Shown: in pieces, positions 22,279 to 33,869 of the stretch | Numbering within the stretch: position 1 is the stretch's first letter | Layout: each line of letters starts with the position of its first letter | Source of the DNA: Neospora caninum Liverpool | Taxonomy: Eukaryota > Apicomplexa > Conoidasida > Eucoccidiorida > Sarcocystidae | Length of the DNA stretch: 64,000 nt | Assembly (NCBI RefSeq): GCF_000208865.1 | Contig: NC_018398.1 | Coordinates: 3,800,812 to 3,864,811 of the forward strand | Direction of reading: 5' to 3' | The notes under the pieces: model-generated | Databases searched by the model: none | Told to the model about the DNA's origin: nothing | Seen by the model: the letters and a program-made list of their open reading frames with translations, nothing else | Position numbers and translations under genes: made by a program

Positions 22279-22770
22279 GGTATGTCATGCAGAGTGTTAC
22301 AGATTTGAAAGTAAGCGTGATACTTATGGTCACATCTATACATATGCATTTTGTCCCGTGAGTCGCGCAGAAGTTCGTCATCGTCAACTCTCGCGATTTC
22401 TCTTCTTGACCCTTGGAGGGTTGTGAAGGCCGCAGGACGGAAAAACGACGCGGGCGCTGACGGCGCGCAACAGCTTCGGTGAGAAGTCGAGACGGGGCGA
22501 CCGAGATAAAGCGGCAAAAACTGGAGATTGTGAACGCAAGGAGAGAGGCGCCAACACGCCAGGAGAGCAGCCGGCGACCGGCTCAGGGTTCGAGGCAGGC
22601 CACACAGCGAGAAGCCGACAAAGAAAAGGCAAGAACCAAAGGAAAAGAGCTCCTCGGGACATCGAGCATTGAGAAGATGGACCCTGAAAATGCGTATCGC
22701 GCCGTCAAGTGAAAAGGAAACGGTCAATTTTGTGTACCTTCGTCAGGGCCCTGTAGGTGTTGAGCTCCAT
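19295..22770 (-). CDS. zinc-knuckle protein, ZCCHC10 type, with Ser and Arg/Glu repeat tail
   Basis: Five exons: 22770-22738, 22084-22041, 21766-21701, 21092-21036 and 20609-19295. All junctions agree in phase and give about 504 aa. Tiny exons 1-3 encode a CCHC knuckle (C18, C21, H26, C31 in CQNCFQTGHWTYQC) followed by YLTRPTRTQML. That arrangement is the hallmark of ZCCHC10, where GHWTYEC precedes a YLxRPSRT segment. A long poly-Ser tract with Asp comes next, also as in ZCCHC10. The coccidian protein adds a Lys-rich segment, about eight near-perfect EERRER repeats and an RS/RE-rich C-terminus. ZCCHC10 homologues are poorly characterised nuclear proteins. RE/RS tails are typical of splicing-associated factors, so a nuclear RNA-processing role is inferred. 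On the opposite strand the poly-Ser tract reads as a spurious poly-acidic ORF. Confidence 0.85.
19918..20070. repeat. coding CT/AG-rich tandem repeat (EERRER units)
   Basis: An approximately 18-bp unit with plus strand resembling CTCTCTCTTCTCTCCTCT is repeated about eight times. On the minus strand it encodes the EERRER array of the zinc-knuckle protein. Near-identical units suggest expansion by slippage. Confidence 0.85.
20400..20540. repeat. coding poly-serine repeat tract
   Basis: A GAGGAAGACGAA-type repeat on the plus strand encodes more than 40 consecutive serines on the minus strand in the zinc-knuckle protein. Codons alternate TCT/TCC/TCG. Confidence 0.9.
20786..20817. repeat. (TA)n microsatellite in zinc-knuckle gene intron 4
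   Basis: An uninterrupted TA run between the exons ending at 21036 and starting at 20609. Confidence 0.9.
21548..21602. repeat. (TA)n / (CATA)n microsatellite in zinc-knuckle gene intron 3
   Basis: A TA run flanked by CATA variants between the exons ending at 21701 and starting at 21092. Confidence 0.9.
22232..22276. repeat. (TA)n microsatellite in zinc-knuckle gene intron 1
   Basis: About 20 uninterrupted TA units between the first two exons (22738 and 22084). Four introns of this gene hold three such tracts. Confidence 0.95.
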
Positions 22771-25058
22771 TTGGTCGGAGGCGGGAGCTGTCGCGGCTGT
22801 GTTCGCCGTCGTTCCCGTCGAAAGCGGGCGAAGAGAGAAGACGCAGTTGGAGAAAAGACAGGGAAAAGAGGGAAGAAAGGGGAAAAACGGAAACGGGTGT
22901 AGGGTCTGAGAGTCGTGTCCCCCCGATCAGCCCCCCCCCCTCTCTGGGAAATTCATCAAAACCGGTGTCAGACCGAAGCGAGGGGAAACAAAACTCTCGG
23001 GCTTCTCTGCAACTTCGTTTTCCTTCTTGTGCGACTGCTCCCGTGGAGGCGCCAAAGACGTTTGATATTTCTGTGGAATCTTGCAGAGAACCAATCGCGT
23101 TTCCTAAATTCAACTGCGCGGCGACTCAGGAACCCATCCGCCGCTGCATGCACAGGCGTGACTGTACGCGCCTCGAGCGCTGCGGAGAGGAGAGAGTCAG
23201 TGACTCGGTCAACAGCCGGCGACCTCGTTTTGAGAAAATCCCTCAAAGAGCCGTTTCGGAATGGGGAAACACTCGCCAATTCCGCCTTCCTCAATTTCAA
23301 AGAGAACCACACGCGTCGGACGTGCGCAGGGCGCCTCAGAGTTCCGGCAACGCAGAGCCAGAGGGGTGAGAGTGTCTGCACGTCTTCTCTCGTTCGTAGA
23401 GTTGTCGAAACGAGAGCATCGCTTTACAGGACGAGCGAGCGCCACGCCCTACGAATGCTGACGCATACACACTACCGGTAACGTGGAGAATCCGTGTGGG
23501 AGGCCCCCAGCACCTCCGTCCTACGCATACTTCGTCGAGGAATTGCATCCTTCGAGATGCATGTTGTGTCGATAAAGCCATAAAAGGGAAGAAAACACGA
23601 TACACATGCTGTGTATACATATATACATGTGCATGCATGTATATTGCAGGGTTTTCTCGCAGCTGCATGGCGGACAGATACCAAAGGGGAACAGGTGTTT
23701 TAGAGCTGTTCAGTTTCACTTGCTTTACGAGCAGAGACGCCCAGCAGACAGGTTGGGACTGCACACAGAAAGCTACCCCGTATACATGCTGGGCGAAGAC
23801 TTTTAACAACGCCTCTTGATCCGCGAGTACAGCTATCCAGCCGGAGGGGTCGTCTGAGAAGTCTCGAAGGAGGGCCAAAAATTCTGGCAGAAAAGAATTT
23901 GGCGTCGTTGCCGGATTTTCTGCGCCAGGAGAAAGGGAGGAGAAACAGACCTGGGAACAGTGCTCTCGCGCAATGCAGTGCAAATTTCTGTTGTGGACTC
24001 CCAGGGACAGGGCTACGGCGGGGTTCTTGTTCCACAATCCATGTGAAGCACCGAAATACGACAAGTCATGCTACGGCCTGTTCAGCTTTTTGCGGCTTTG
24101 TTGGATGGGTGTCTGGGCACCCTCGTCGACCAAACGCACGAGCGAAAAACCTTTTTGCATTTGCGCTTGTGGCTGGGGCCCTCCAGAATTCGTGGTTCAA
24201 AGACGAATCCAGTTAGAACGGTAATACTCAGTGTACCAGGAACAGCGCCGATGCCTTTTCCACGAGCCCCCGCCAGAGAAAAAGACTGAACCGTGAGAGG
24301 ACAGTGCGGGCGGCCTCTTCTTCGGCGTTTTGCAGCCTCGCTTGCAAAGGAGAGAGGCGTGTCGAGACTGAAGCAAAAGGTGTGCGAACGGGGGCGGAGC
24401 AAAGAGGGGGAAGAAGCAAAGATAAAAAAAAGTTGAACCTGAGATATCAAGCGTCAAGAAAAAGCGCAAACGCGCTCCCAGCCCTCAACACAAAAATTCC
24501 TGTAGGAGCGCTCGAAACCCTCCCACCTGATGTATGTACAGCCGATCAAGTCCACCCTCACAAAAGGTGAGGTGCCGCTGGAGGCAAACGGGAAGAATCG
24601 GAGGACAAGAGAGCAGTTCCCTGATCCTCTTCTGCGTGCCTCTCTCTTTGACTGCCATCCTTTTCTCGAGTCGTCGGCCCCCCCTAGTGAGAGAAGAGGC
24701 GCTCACCCACGCGTTTACGGCGCCGAAGCCCGCGTAAGCTACCCCTAAAAATTGGAGGAAAACTTGAACACTCTCGCCTTGTCACTACGAGCACAGGACA
24801 CACGGCTGAGGCTACTCCATTCATGCAATGCCTCTGTCTTAGTGTCTCGCCTCTGCAAGTAGCGGAATCTGGTTCGACCGTCGAACCAATTTCTGAGAAA
24901 CCACTTCACACGGGAAGCTCACAGTCGCCGTTGTAGCGACCGGCCGACTGCACAGGGTCCTCAGGCTCTTGTCAAATTAGCCTCTGCGCCTGCACCGAGA
25001 GACGTGTGCTGTGGCCGGGGAAAGTGGAAAACAAAAGGGTTCTTTCTCGCTCTCCCTC
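22771..25058. other. intergenic spacer between zinc-knuckle and carrier genes
   Basis: No convincing gene. The left end should hold the zinc-knuckle promoter and the right end the carrier 3' UTR. A 242-codon minus-strand frame (24064-23336) begins at TTG, not ATG, and is crossed by a CATATATACATG tract, so I do not call it. A TGTATGTACA core occurs at 24531-24540. Confidence 0.4.
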
Positions 25059-28000
25059 TCAAGTACTCTGAAGGTGTATGCCGTTGTGTCTTTCGTGTTG
25101 CATCTGGAAAAAAAACTTGAAACACTCGTAGGAGGTAAACTGAAGAGCGCCTGCCGGCAAACACCGAAGCGTCGCCGGCCAGAGACCCGCGAACAATGCG
25201 GCGAAGCCTTCGCGCCGGTAAATCGAAATCAAGCAGGCCCGACAGGATCTGACAGAGAAAGCGAAAAGCAAAAGAAACAGAGGAAAAAGAAGAGACGAAG
25301 AAGAATGAAAGGCGGGACGCAGCATGAGGCGAGCCTTCTCTGTCCCGCTCAGGATATCGCCGTTGCTTTGCGCACTCGTTTCGCCCACACACGGGAAGAG
25401 GAAAAACGTGGCGACGAGAAACCGAGAAATCGCAGGGGAGGAGGTAAAGCTAGAGGAAAGTCGAGGACGAGAAGAACGGCCAAGAAGAGATTTTCTTGAA
25501 CTAGGCCGAGGAAGCCTCTGAGGACACGAGTCTGGACAGGGAGACGAAAAACGCCCGGAGCAGCAACCCTAGCGGAAGGAGAAAACCAAATAGATTTGTC
25601 TCAACCGGTAACGCGCAGAGCCTAGTTGGTTTCTCCAGTGCTTGTTCGACGATGGCGTTTCACCGTCAGAGGCCGTCTCCCTCTCACTTCGCAACCAGCT
25701 GCGCTCCACTATCTCGCTGTCACAAAGGGCTTCCTGTCCCTGTTCTCTTCCTCACTTTTTCTCCCGGCCTCCTCCCGCTTCACAAGGCAAGCACCGCCGC
25801 CCGCTCACCTTCAAACATGCGTTTCGCCTGTGTTCTTTCCTTCCTGTATCCTCTCTGCTTCGTGTTCTGACCTCTTCCCCGGTCTTTCCTTTTTTCTGTG
25901 AAGTCTTCGTGTCGGGCCGACTCACCCATACAGTTTTTTTCGTCCGTCGATCCCGTCAGCCATGAGTCGCTTGCGGGCTGTGTCGAAGGGGAAGACGATG
26001 ATCTGGGCGCAGAAGTTTGCAAGGCTGCCTGCGGGAGAAGGAAGAAAAGGAAATATTCGGCAACGGAAACAGGTACATCAGATCCACGAACTTCCCCAAG
26101 ACCAGCGCAAAGGCGTCTAGAGCTCGAATCTCGAGCACCCCCTTCACTTTGTCCTTCCCTCTTCGCTCTTTCACTCTTTTCTCTCATTCACTCTTGTTTC
26201 TCCTTTGCGTTTGGTCTGCTTTGCTGGCCCAGAGAGACTGACCCGCCACGCTGCTGGTGAGCATCGTGCGAAAGTACGGCGACGATTCAGAACAGGCGGC
26301 AGACCGGACTGGCGCCTCGCCCACCGTGTCCTGAGAGAGAGACAAGACTCCCCGGATCTTTCTGCACGACAGCACAGGGCACACCAGTTTGCACCGGCAC
26401 CATCGACGCCAGCCGCGTCCCCCAAAAACAGAGAAACACACCGCGAAACGTCCACGCGTATACGCAGGAACGCTCTCCCAAGACAGAGCCATAGCCTCGT
26501 CAATAAAATCGAGTCCACTACCCCTGCTTCTATGCATATGCATATACATACATATATATATATATATATGCATACATGTAGATATGTAGATATGTAGATA
26601 TGTATATGGATGCAAATAGGTAGGCATTAAGGGGTGGAGCAATTGTTTATGCAATGTGCATAGGCGAGCAGGCACAGGAATCGTGTTTGAGCGGCGAGCG
26701 GGTTGCGTGGAGACGTGACCCTGTCAGCAAATTTGGGAGGGTGCAGTCCCTTGCGGTCCTCGCGTCCGTGGCGTCTCTACCTCTTCCACAGTTCGTAGAA
26801 AGTCATCTGCAGCATGACGTACGGCGCCCCTGACCAGAGGGAGACGGCGAAGCCCTTGTAGAAACCGGGAAGGCCCTCTGTCGTGTATATACGCGTCACG
26901 CACTGCGCGATTCCGGAGTAAAGCCGCGCTTCCTGTTTCATGCGGTGCGGAGACGCCGCTCGCTGGAGGGGAGAACAGGACGGAGACGAAGACGAGGCAG
27001 CAGACGCAGACGACGGCACAGCCTGTGAAGGGAGAGAAGAGGCGAGGGCGCCTCTGGCTGATGTGCGTGGCGACGCCTTGCTTTCCGATTCATTTTGCGC
27101 TGCGTATCCCGCGAGAGCGGCGGTGTTGATGCCCATCGCGATCCGGACAGAGACGAGATCGAGCGGGTAGCAGAGAGCTTTCTGGAGCGCACCAGCAATG
27201 GATCCCGCAAGCATCAAACCCGCCACCCCAACTTTGCCCTTTTTTTCCGTCTTCCCCTCCATCTCTTCCCTCGCCTTGACGCGTCCAGACACCTGGTTTT
27301 CGCCAGTTTGAGCCTGGTTGAGACTCTCTTTGAGCGCGCCAGCCGCTCCACCGCCTGTGTCAGGCTGTGCCCCGCCGCTTCGGTTTGTAGCTTCGCCGAA
27401 GAGCCCACTCGAATTCTGCATTCGCTCGATCAGTCCGCGCGCCCAATCGTTCGCCGGAAACTTCACTGCATACGCCGCTGCGGCTCTGCAGGCGTTCGCG
27501 GCGTTGCCTCTCCACAACCCCGGCACGCCCTCCTCTTGAATGACGAGACGCAGAGACGCAAGGACTCCCGAGTACTTCTTCGGGGAAGACGCTTGTTGCG
27601 AAAGCGACAAAGGCGTCGGGAACTGCGCCGAACCCGAGGGCAGGCTCAGAGAAGCATTGGAAACAGACGAGGAAGGAGGGGACGGAGAAGAAACAGAAGC
27701 AGAGAGGGGGGAAGCGAAAGGATGCACAGAAGGGCGAGACGAAGGTGAAGAAGCTGGGACACCTGAGGGGGAGTGAGGCGCAGCCTTCTGTCTCTCCTGT
27801 TGGTGGGACAGCATGCCTTGAACCTGGAAGAGAAGACGAAGGCGATCCATCGGGGCGCATGCAGTCTTCGTCAAAATACCACTCGCCATTCCGCTGAGCA
27901 TCCGCTCGAAAGGAGTCAAGTCGTCCTTCGCAGCGGCCGTGGAAGACGAGGCAGAAACCGCAGTGCTCATGGCGGGGGAGGAGGAAAGAACTGGAGAAGC

Positions 28001-28090
28001 GGAGGTTGTGGGAGAGACAAAAAGAGAAGATGGATCCATGCGTGGACGATGGGTTCCTGTCACAGAGCCCTCAGGAGGGGACATCGTCAT
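25059..28090 (-). CDS. mitochondrial carrier family protein (SLC25), CoA/ATP-Mg-like
   Basis: Four exons, 28090-26781, 26361-26243, 26028-25926 and 25248-25059, are phase-consistent and give about 573 aa. Three carrier repeats are visible. Signatures are PMDRLR (80-85), PLDLVS (309-314, with Ser where Lys/Arg is usual) and PFDTAR (490-495). Each is followed by a matrix helix such as GVLASLRLVIQEEGVPGLWRG or CLISIYRREGFAALFAGLWP. The first repeat (KTACAPMDRLRLLFQVQG) is most like the coenzyme A / ATP-Mg carriers (SLC25A42, SLC25A16, SLC25A24 group), but the substrate is not provable from this. No calcium-binding EF-hands precede it. The protein is nearly twice the usual 300 aa because of a Ser/Pro insertion (about 95-172) in the first matrix loop and further insertions at 230-290 and 325-385. 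The start is the first ATG; the longer frame begins with GTG. Inner mitochondrial membrane is inferred from the family. Confidence 0.88.
26536..26606. repeat. (TA)n / (GATATGTA)n microsatellite in carrier intron 1
   Basis: A TA run followed by four imperfect GTAGATAT units, between the exons ending at 26781 and starting at 26361. Confidence 0.85.
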
Positions 28091-28727
28091 GGGGCGTGGT
28101 CGGCTGCTCACTCCGGATCGACTCGGCCCCTGGCCTGTCTACGGACAGCAAGTCAGATGCGTACGCGACGACCTTCCGCGTCTTTCTCCCACCTTCCGCT
28201 CCTTCTCTTGTGTCTCCGCCTTGCGCTCTCTTTCCTTTTCGCTCATGCATGCGGCGGCGGCGATGTGGGACTCGTTGGCAGACCCTGCAAGACCCGAGAG
28301 GGTTTTCTCACTAGCGGGGGACGAAGAGAGGGCGTCTGATCCTCAGAACAAGGACGCGCACGCCCATTGAAAAAAACACGTGTTTTTCGTCTCCCGGAAA
28401 GTGATAGAAAAAGAGATATTTTTGCGATAAAGAACGAAAACCATTCGCCCACTTACCGAAGGAAGCGCACGCGAACGGACGGCGTTCTGGTGTCGGAAGA
28501 AAAGCTGGTGCAGGCGTATACGCCGACGAAGAAAGGCAGGGAAAAGCCGACAGTTAACGAGTCGAGAAACCGAAATCTGACTTGCCTGGGGCAAGCAGAA
28601 ATCTTGGAAACACGGGACAGGCAAGGCCAGACAGGACACCGCGGGGGACAGACAGTGAATCGATGATACCTGCCACGTCAAAACAGTTCCTTCCAGTCTT
28701 CCGCGAAAAACGCGCAATCTCAGTGAA

Positions 28728-28739
28728 GTGTATGTACAC
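28728..28739. promoter_or_regulatory. GTGTATGTACAC motif, copy a
   Basis: Inverted arms GTGTA/TACAC around TG. The same 15-base string GAAGTGTATGTACAC recurs 40 bp away. It lies upstream of the minus-strand carrier gene. Regulatory role inferred. Confidence 0.35.
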
Positions 28740-28767
28740 CTGACTCACACTCCTCGTAGATTTTGAA

Positions 28768-28779
28768 GTGTATGTACAC
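28768..28779. promoter_or_regulatory. GTGTATGTACAC motif, copy b
   Basis: Second of a closely spaced pair with identical core and identical GAA 5' flank. The pairing and conservation of flank favour a bound site over chance, but function is inferred. Confidence 0.35.
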
Positions 28780-30623
28780 TCGATTCGATCCTCGCCTAGG
28801 CCCCGCCTTTCCCCGTGGACCTTGGGCCAGCGACGAGTCATCGGTTCGTTCTTGGAACGTTAGAGCAAATCGGGACGCGAAGCCTCGTATGAAGAGACGA
28901 GAAGCAACAGACAAGCAGGACGAACTTCCCGGCGCAAACAGATAAACACAGAAACAGTATCAGTATCTCGGGTGCGGTGAAATCCGGTAGGTCCTCAAGT
29001 ATAGCGCTCGGGAGGACGCCGCAGCCTTGCCGCCTTCTCCACACGCGCCGCGAAAACCGCCGGTCTCTGTGTGGCGGCAAAATTAAGAAAAGAAGGCCAG
29101 GGAAGATTTGGTCGGCACAGAAAAGCGTTTCTTATGGTGTGTCCCTCTTCGCCGCTGCCTTTTGTCTCGTAGAAGACGCTGCGCATGCAATGTGCGAGAA
29201 GACAACGGGCGACCAGCGGACACATCAGTAGTCAATTCTCAAACAGGCAACAAAAGACAAGTCTAGTTTTCTGGTCTAACCGGAAGAAATGTGAAGGCAA
29301 GGCGTGGGGTCAGTCTCATTCGAATATAGGAAAAAGAGCCGTGGCACTGTCTACCGCGGCTTGGCGTGTCAAGCGCCGCAAAGGACAGGAGCCGCGGTCT
29401 CACCCAGTCAGAACCGTCCTCGAGGCAAACGCGAGCAACCAGAGGAATTGCTTTTCTTCTGTGCCTCTACACACATCCCCAGCAAAAGAGTCTCCACAAC
29501 AAGATAATTCATGGTGTGCTTCGGAACTCGTGAACTGGATGTGGGCAGAGTCGCCTACATGTCCAACATGTTGCCTCGACTCCGTTGCGGGGTCACAGCG
29601 CTGGGTGTCGTCAGTTTGTGTCCAACGGCACGACAGACTCTCTTCTCGTCACCATTCCTCGTGCAGGACCGCTTTGAGGTTCTTTTACTGCCTGTTTTCA
29701 GTTATCTCCCATTTTCTCGCTTTCCACTATAGCAGGGTAACTCACGAGATCGCCAGACCTCACCTTCCTCACCCCGTTCGGTGTCCAGCTCTCGGTCAGG
29801 AGCGCACGTCGAACCTTTCGTCACAGTTGCTTAAGGAACTAACTACTGTACTCACCTCTCTGTTAGGAAGGCAGTCGTACGAAGAGAGAGGCTCATTAGT
29901 CGCCTAATCAGATATGTCGCGAGACAGATTCCACTGGTACGAAGGACGAAGACAAAACGCGTACTGGATTTGTCACACCACTCCTTCGTTCCTGCAAAGA
30001 TCAGTAGGTCTCCTAACACGGTATATTTCGCCAGCTCAACGGAGTACCCCCAGTTCCCTACGTGTAAAAAAAACAATTGACACCGAGAGCCTCTCAATAA
30101 CACAGGCCATTAGTGGGAGTTCTCTTCAGTGAACGAGCGCTGCAATTCAAGCGTGAGGCGTCTGTGTACCGACAGCAACAGAGCCAGAAGTTCCTTTACC
30201 GCTAGACCAAAAGGAAAGGGAGGGGAACCACGAAGGCGAGGCACAACTCGTGGCAAAAACGGTAACGAAAAATTGTGGCTGATGCGCCCCGTGTCACGAG
30301 AACGCTTTGTTTGTTCACAAATTCTCTCGTCTTTGCTGCGTCTACTCAGCGGCGATCGCCGAATCATCGCAAAAGCGTAGCACGTTTTTTCGTTCCTTCA
30401 TCAAGAGCCTCCAGTCTGTGAAATCAGGATTCCGGTTACGATATGATCCAGCAACTGAAGCCCGGTCCCCGTGGGTCACAACACAGGGGCTCTGTGCCCG
30501 AGGGCGAGTTCTTCGTCGCGTCAGGAATAACTTCCCGCTGCATCTGCACAGGAAGGCAACTGCCTGCTTTTTGTTCGCTGCACATCTGTGTGCTGTTTAC
30601 AAACGTAGGTCAAAAAGCGTAAA

Positions 30624-33600
30624 TTAGAGTTTTCGAAGAATGACGCCCCAGTTGTTTGAATCGAAGTAACACTCCACAACTTCGATGCCTGGGACGCGAG
30701 CGCAAAGGCTCAGGAGCTCCTCCCTGCTGAAGACGTGGTAGTATCGGAGAACCGTTGTAACTGCCTCGTCGTTTCCTTTGTCCTCCCTCTGCCTGCTCCG
30801 CCCCTCTTTTTTCTCTCCCCTGTCACAGCATCCCGTAACGCCATCGCCCGGTGGAGCCGTGCCTGCAATTTCGCCATGCCCCTTATCCCCCCGGACATCC
30901 ATGCGTTCGCGAGTAACTTTTTCCGGCGAGCTCGTGGCTGCATGTGCTAAGGATTCTTCTGCAAGGCCGCAGGTGGGCAAAGCCGGACCATTACTCTTGG
31001 AGGCAGTGAGGACAGGGCCGGGCTGACGCCTTTCGTTGGCTTCACTCTCAGGTTTGCGAGTCTCTAGGGCCTTCTGAAGATGCCACGGGACGAAGACTGT
31101 AGAGACACAGGGCATTGGAACAAAAAAGGAAACAACAAAAACGGAGTCGCCATGCCGCGCGCAGCTGCGTTCGGGCGCCACAGCCTCCGCGCACGCGCGC
31201 GTCGAGGACAAAACATTTCCCCTGAGAAAACCTCTGTCCTCGAGATGCTCCCTACAAAAGAGGAGCGGAACTCAGAAAAGAAACGGCAAATCGAAAGCAT
31301 GTCTCACCAGGGCGTGTGGGTTAACACACTGAATCGGTAGCAAAGATCCAAAGCGCCCAAAGGAAGTTTGTGTGCAAGAAAACGCGAAGCTTGAACTCGA
31401 GGGACGATACGTGGGCCTCGCTAGGTTCGGGAAGTGTGCCGGTCCATGAATGGCCGAGAGCAAGGAGGATACACAGTGTCAAAAACTGAGAGAGTCTCCC
31501 GACCAATCTTTTCGTTGGTACGCGAGAACGGATCGCAGCCCCCGCGCGCGCGAGACCGTGTGTCTCTTACATCCACACGAACAGCCTCACCTAGCGGGTC
31601 AGCAGTGAAGGCCCTCAGTCGTGAGCGGTCTACTGGGCCTTTGAGTGGAAACGAGGATTTCTAAGGAGCACGTCGTGCTCATCAAAACCATCCTTGACCT
31701 ACCATCCTTGCCTCTGAACTCCCGGGCGCCAATCGAGCCTTCCTCCTGTCTCTCGGCCCTACAAGGAAACTCATCCACCAATCCAGAGCCGCGAATGTGT
31801 GGATCTGGGGCACAGCTCACACAGTGCAGGGTGCCCGGATTCTGCTGCGACTGTTTTGAGCGGCGAGGCAACAAGCTCGTGGCCAGCACACGCAGGCGTC
31901 GCCTCACCACACAGTAATGAGGATCAGACCTCCAGGGCGCGCGATCCGGCGAAGCTCTTCGATCGCGCGAAGTCTGAACGCAGAGGGAACAAACGCGCGC
32001 CCGTGAAGGCAAGTGTCTCGTCTCCTCGTCGGGTGTCAAGACCCGCACGCCGGCAACGCGGAACTCACAAATCTTCAAAAACGTATCCGCAAATCTATCG
32101 TGAGCGCAGAGACGACGGACGAAAGAAAAGCAAGCATGTATAAATGCAGATAGGCCGAGATAGATAGAGGTCGGAAGCTTCTGCATGCACGTGTACATTC
32201 AGCGTACGCTTATATATATATATATATATATATATATACGCAAATGGATTTATGTGATGTGTAGCACATTTTAAGAGAGAAACGAGGAAGGGACTCCCTG
32301 AGACGTCGGCGTTCTTTGTCAGTTGATGAAGAATATAAAAAAGAAGAGAGACAGCCATCTCTGAATTATAGAACAGAGCCTTCCCGTTCCTCGTACTCAG
32401 ACAGGGCGATTGTACTGGCCGATCCCAGTGCAGCTGTGTCGTTATTCCGCTCCCCAGATGATCTCTTTCCCGCGCTTTCACCTGGCAAGAGAAGGTCGAG
32501 TGTGTTTTTGAAATCAGGTTGGCTTCCACAGAGGAAGGAAAGCTCCTTACCGACGTTCTTCGCTGGCGAGATGATGCGCGACCGCTATGGAAATCACTGC
32601 ATCCGCGATGCCTGTAGCGAGCAACGGGAACAAGCAGAAAAGAAGGAAGGGAAGGGGGAGAATGAAATCAGAGGAAAGCAAAGAGAGACAGTGAAGATGA
32701 TGAAGAGTTGCGAGGGCTACTGTAGACGACACAAAGCATGTTCCCGGCACGTGGCAGGCGACGGACCCCGGCAGAAAACGAAGCGACGAAGGACAGCATT
32801 CCTACTTGCTGATAGAAAGGCGGGAAAATCGAGAAAAAGCGTTAATTGCGCCGCAAGGGAGTGCAACGCTGTCGAAAGCTCAGAACGGCAGAAAGTGTGT
32901 TCCCTCCTGTCAACGTTGTCCCTTTAAGAGGCACACCTGCACGAATGTTTGTGTTGAGGCACGTAGCCACCGCGAGTCTCCCACGCGCATGCGCCTTCTC
33001 TTGTGCACACTCCAGGAGAGGCCTAGATATGTCGACGCCCATCAGGAGACACTCCCCAGGGTCAGCAGGAGTCCCGCGGGGAAGGGAAGACAACGCAGGA
33101 GAGGAGGACGATGCGTCTGACGGATGAGGCGGTGAAGAGGATTCAGGAGAGGCTGACGACCGGTGTGAAGAGGATTCGGTAGAGGGTAGCGACTGAGATG
33201 ACGAACACTGTGACGCGTCTTCACCTTGGCCACAGGGGACGCATTGAAGATACTTTCCGTTGCCGCAACCGACATCGACGACGAGCGAGTACCGAGGCAA
33301 GTCCTCAAGAAATGCGCGCACTTTCGGCCAAGGTTTGTACCTGCACGAGACACAGAGGAGACGCCACAGACTTCAGAGCGACTCGTGAGTGTCGTGTGTT
33401 GATGCAGCAGACACAGGCACACTAGCCGTCGGTGAACGAGGCGGAATGCGAGCTCCTGGGATTTGCATTCCCCGCCGTGTTACCAGATGAACAGAGATCT
33501 TGATATAAGGAGCCGAGATAGAAGATGGTACCCTCAAAAGAGACTGTACCTTGTGTGAGAGAAGTGCTTCGCGATCCGATCGTAGACAGCCCCCACGAAC

Positions 33601-33869
33601 TCTCTTTCCAGCTCTTCACTCTTGCCGTCCTTTAGCAGCTGCTCGGCCACTGGATCGCACGCCTTCTCCCTTGGCGGCATTTTCACTCTTTCCTTCTTTT
33701 TTCCCTTCTTCCCCTCTCTTCCTTCGCCGTTCTTCGCCGCCGGAGTCTGAATGTCCTCCCCGTTTCCTCCGAGCGCGGGAAAAGCGGCAGTGTCCTGGTC
33801 TGTGTGGCGACGGTCGCCGGCGCCGGGTGACCGGCAGCTCGGGTGTCTAGACACTGGCTGTCCCTGCAT
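30624..33869 (-). CDS. TRM9: tRNA wobble-uridine carboxymethyl methyltransferase, Trm9/ALKBH8 type
   Basis: Trm9, with Trm112, uses SAM to methylate cm5U34 to mcm5U34 in certain tRNAs. Five exons: 33869-33550, 33340-32937, 32611-32551, 31973-31908, 31251-30624. Phases agree and give about 492 aa. Family landmarks in order: [25 protein letters not shown], split below: [16 protein letters not shown] then SHTRYKPWP across the first junction; SAM motif [12 protein letters not shown] (127-137); acidic motif II GVDIS (about 209-213); [42 protein letters not shown]; and C-terminal [14 protein letters not shown] and NNWGVIL. A roughly 60-residue Ser/Pro insertion separates motifs I and II, and another disordered insertion of about 100 residues precedes the last block. 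There is no AlkB or RRM domain, so the layout is yeast Trm9-like, not full ALKBH8. The start ATG at 33869 is followed by a Lys-rich leader. Confidence 0.9.
32211..32238. repeat. (TA)n microsatellite in TRM9 intron 3
   Basis: A TA run between the exons ending at 32551 and starting at 31973. Confidence 0.9.

Larger units (their letters stand above)
28091..30623. other. intergenic: carrier promoter side and TRM9 3' flank
   Basis: No convincing gene. Two copies of the GAAGTGTATGTACAC motif lie 41 bp apart at 28725-28740 and 28765-28780, about 640-690 bp upstream of the carrier ATG. Remaining open frames (for example 29185-29907 plus) show no domain or exon pattern. Confidence 0.4.

Noticed and set aside
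23336..24064. 242-codon minus-strand ORF
   Set aside because: Begins at TTG, is crossed by a CATA/TATA tract, has no domain and no splice support.
29852..30103. Possible cytochrome b relic (minus strand, FVLRTSGICLAT)
   Set aside because: Only a dozen residues resemble the family and flanking sequence does not. This is too weak without a nucleotide search.
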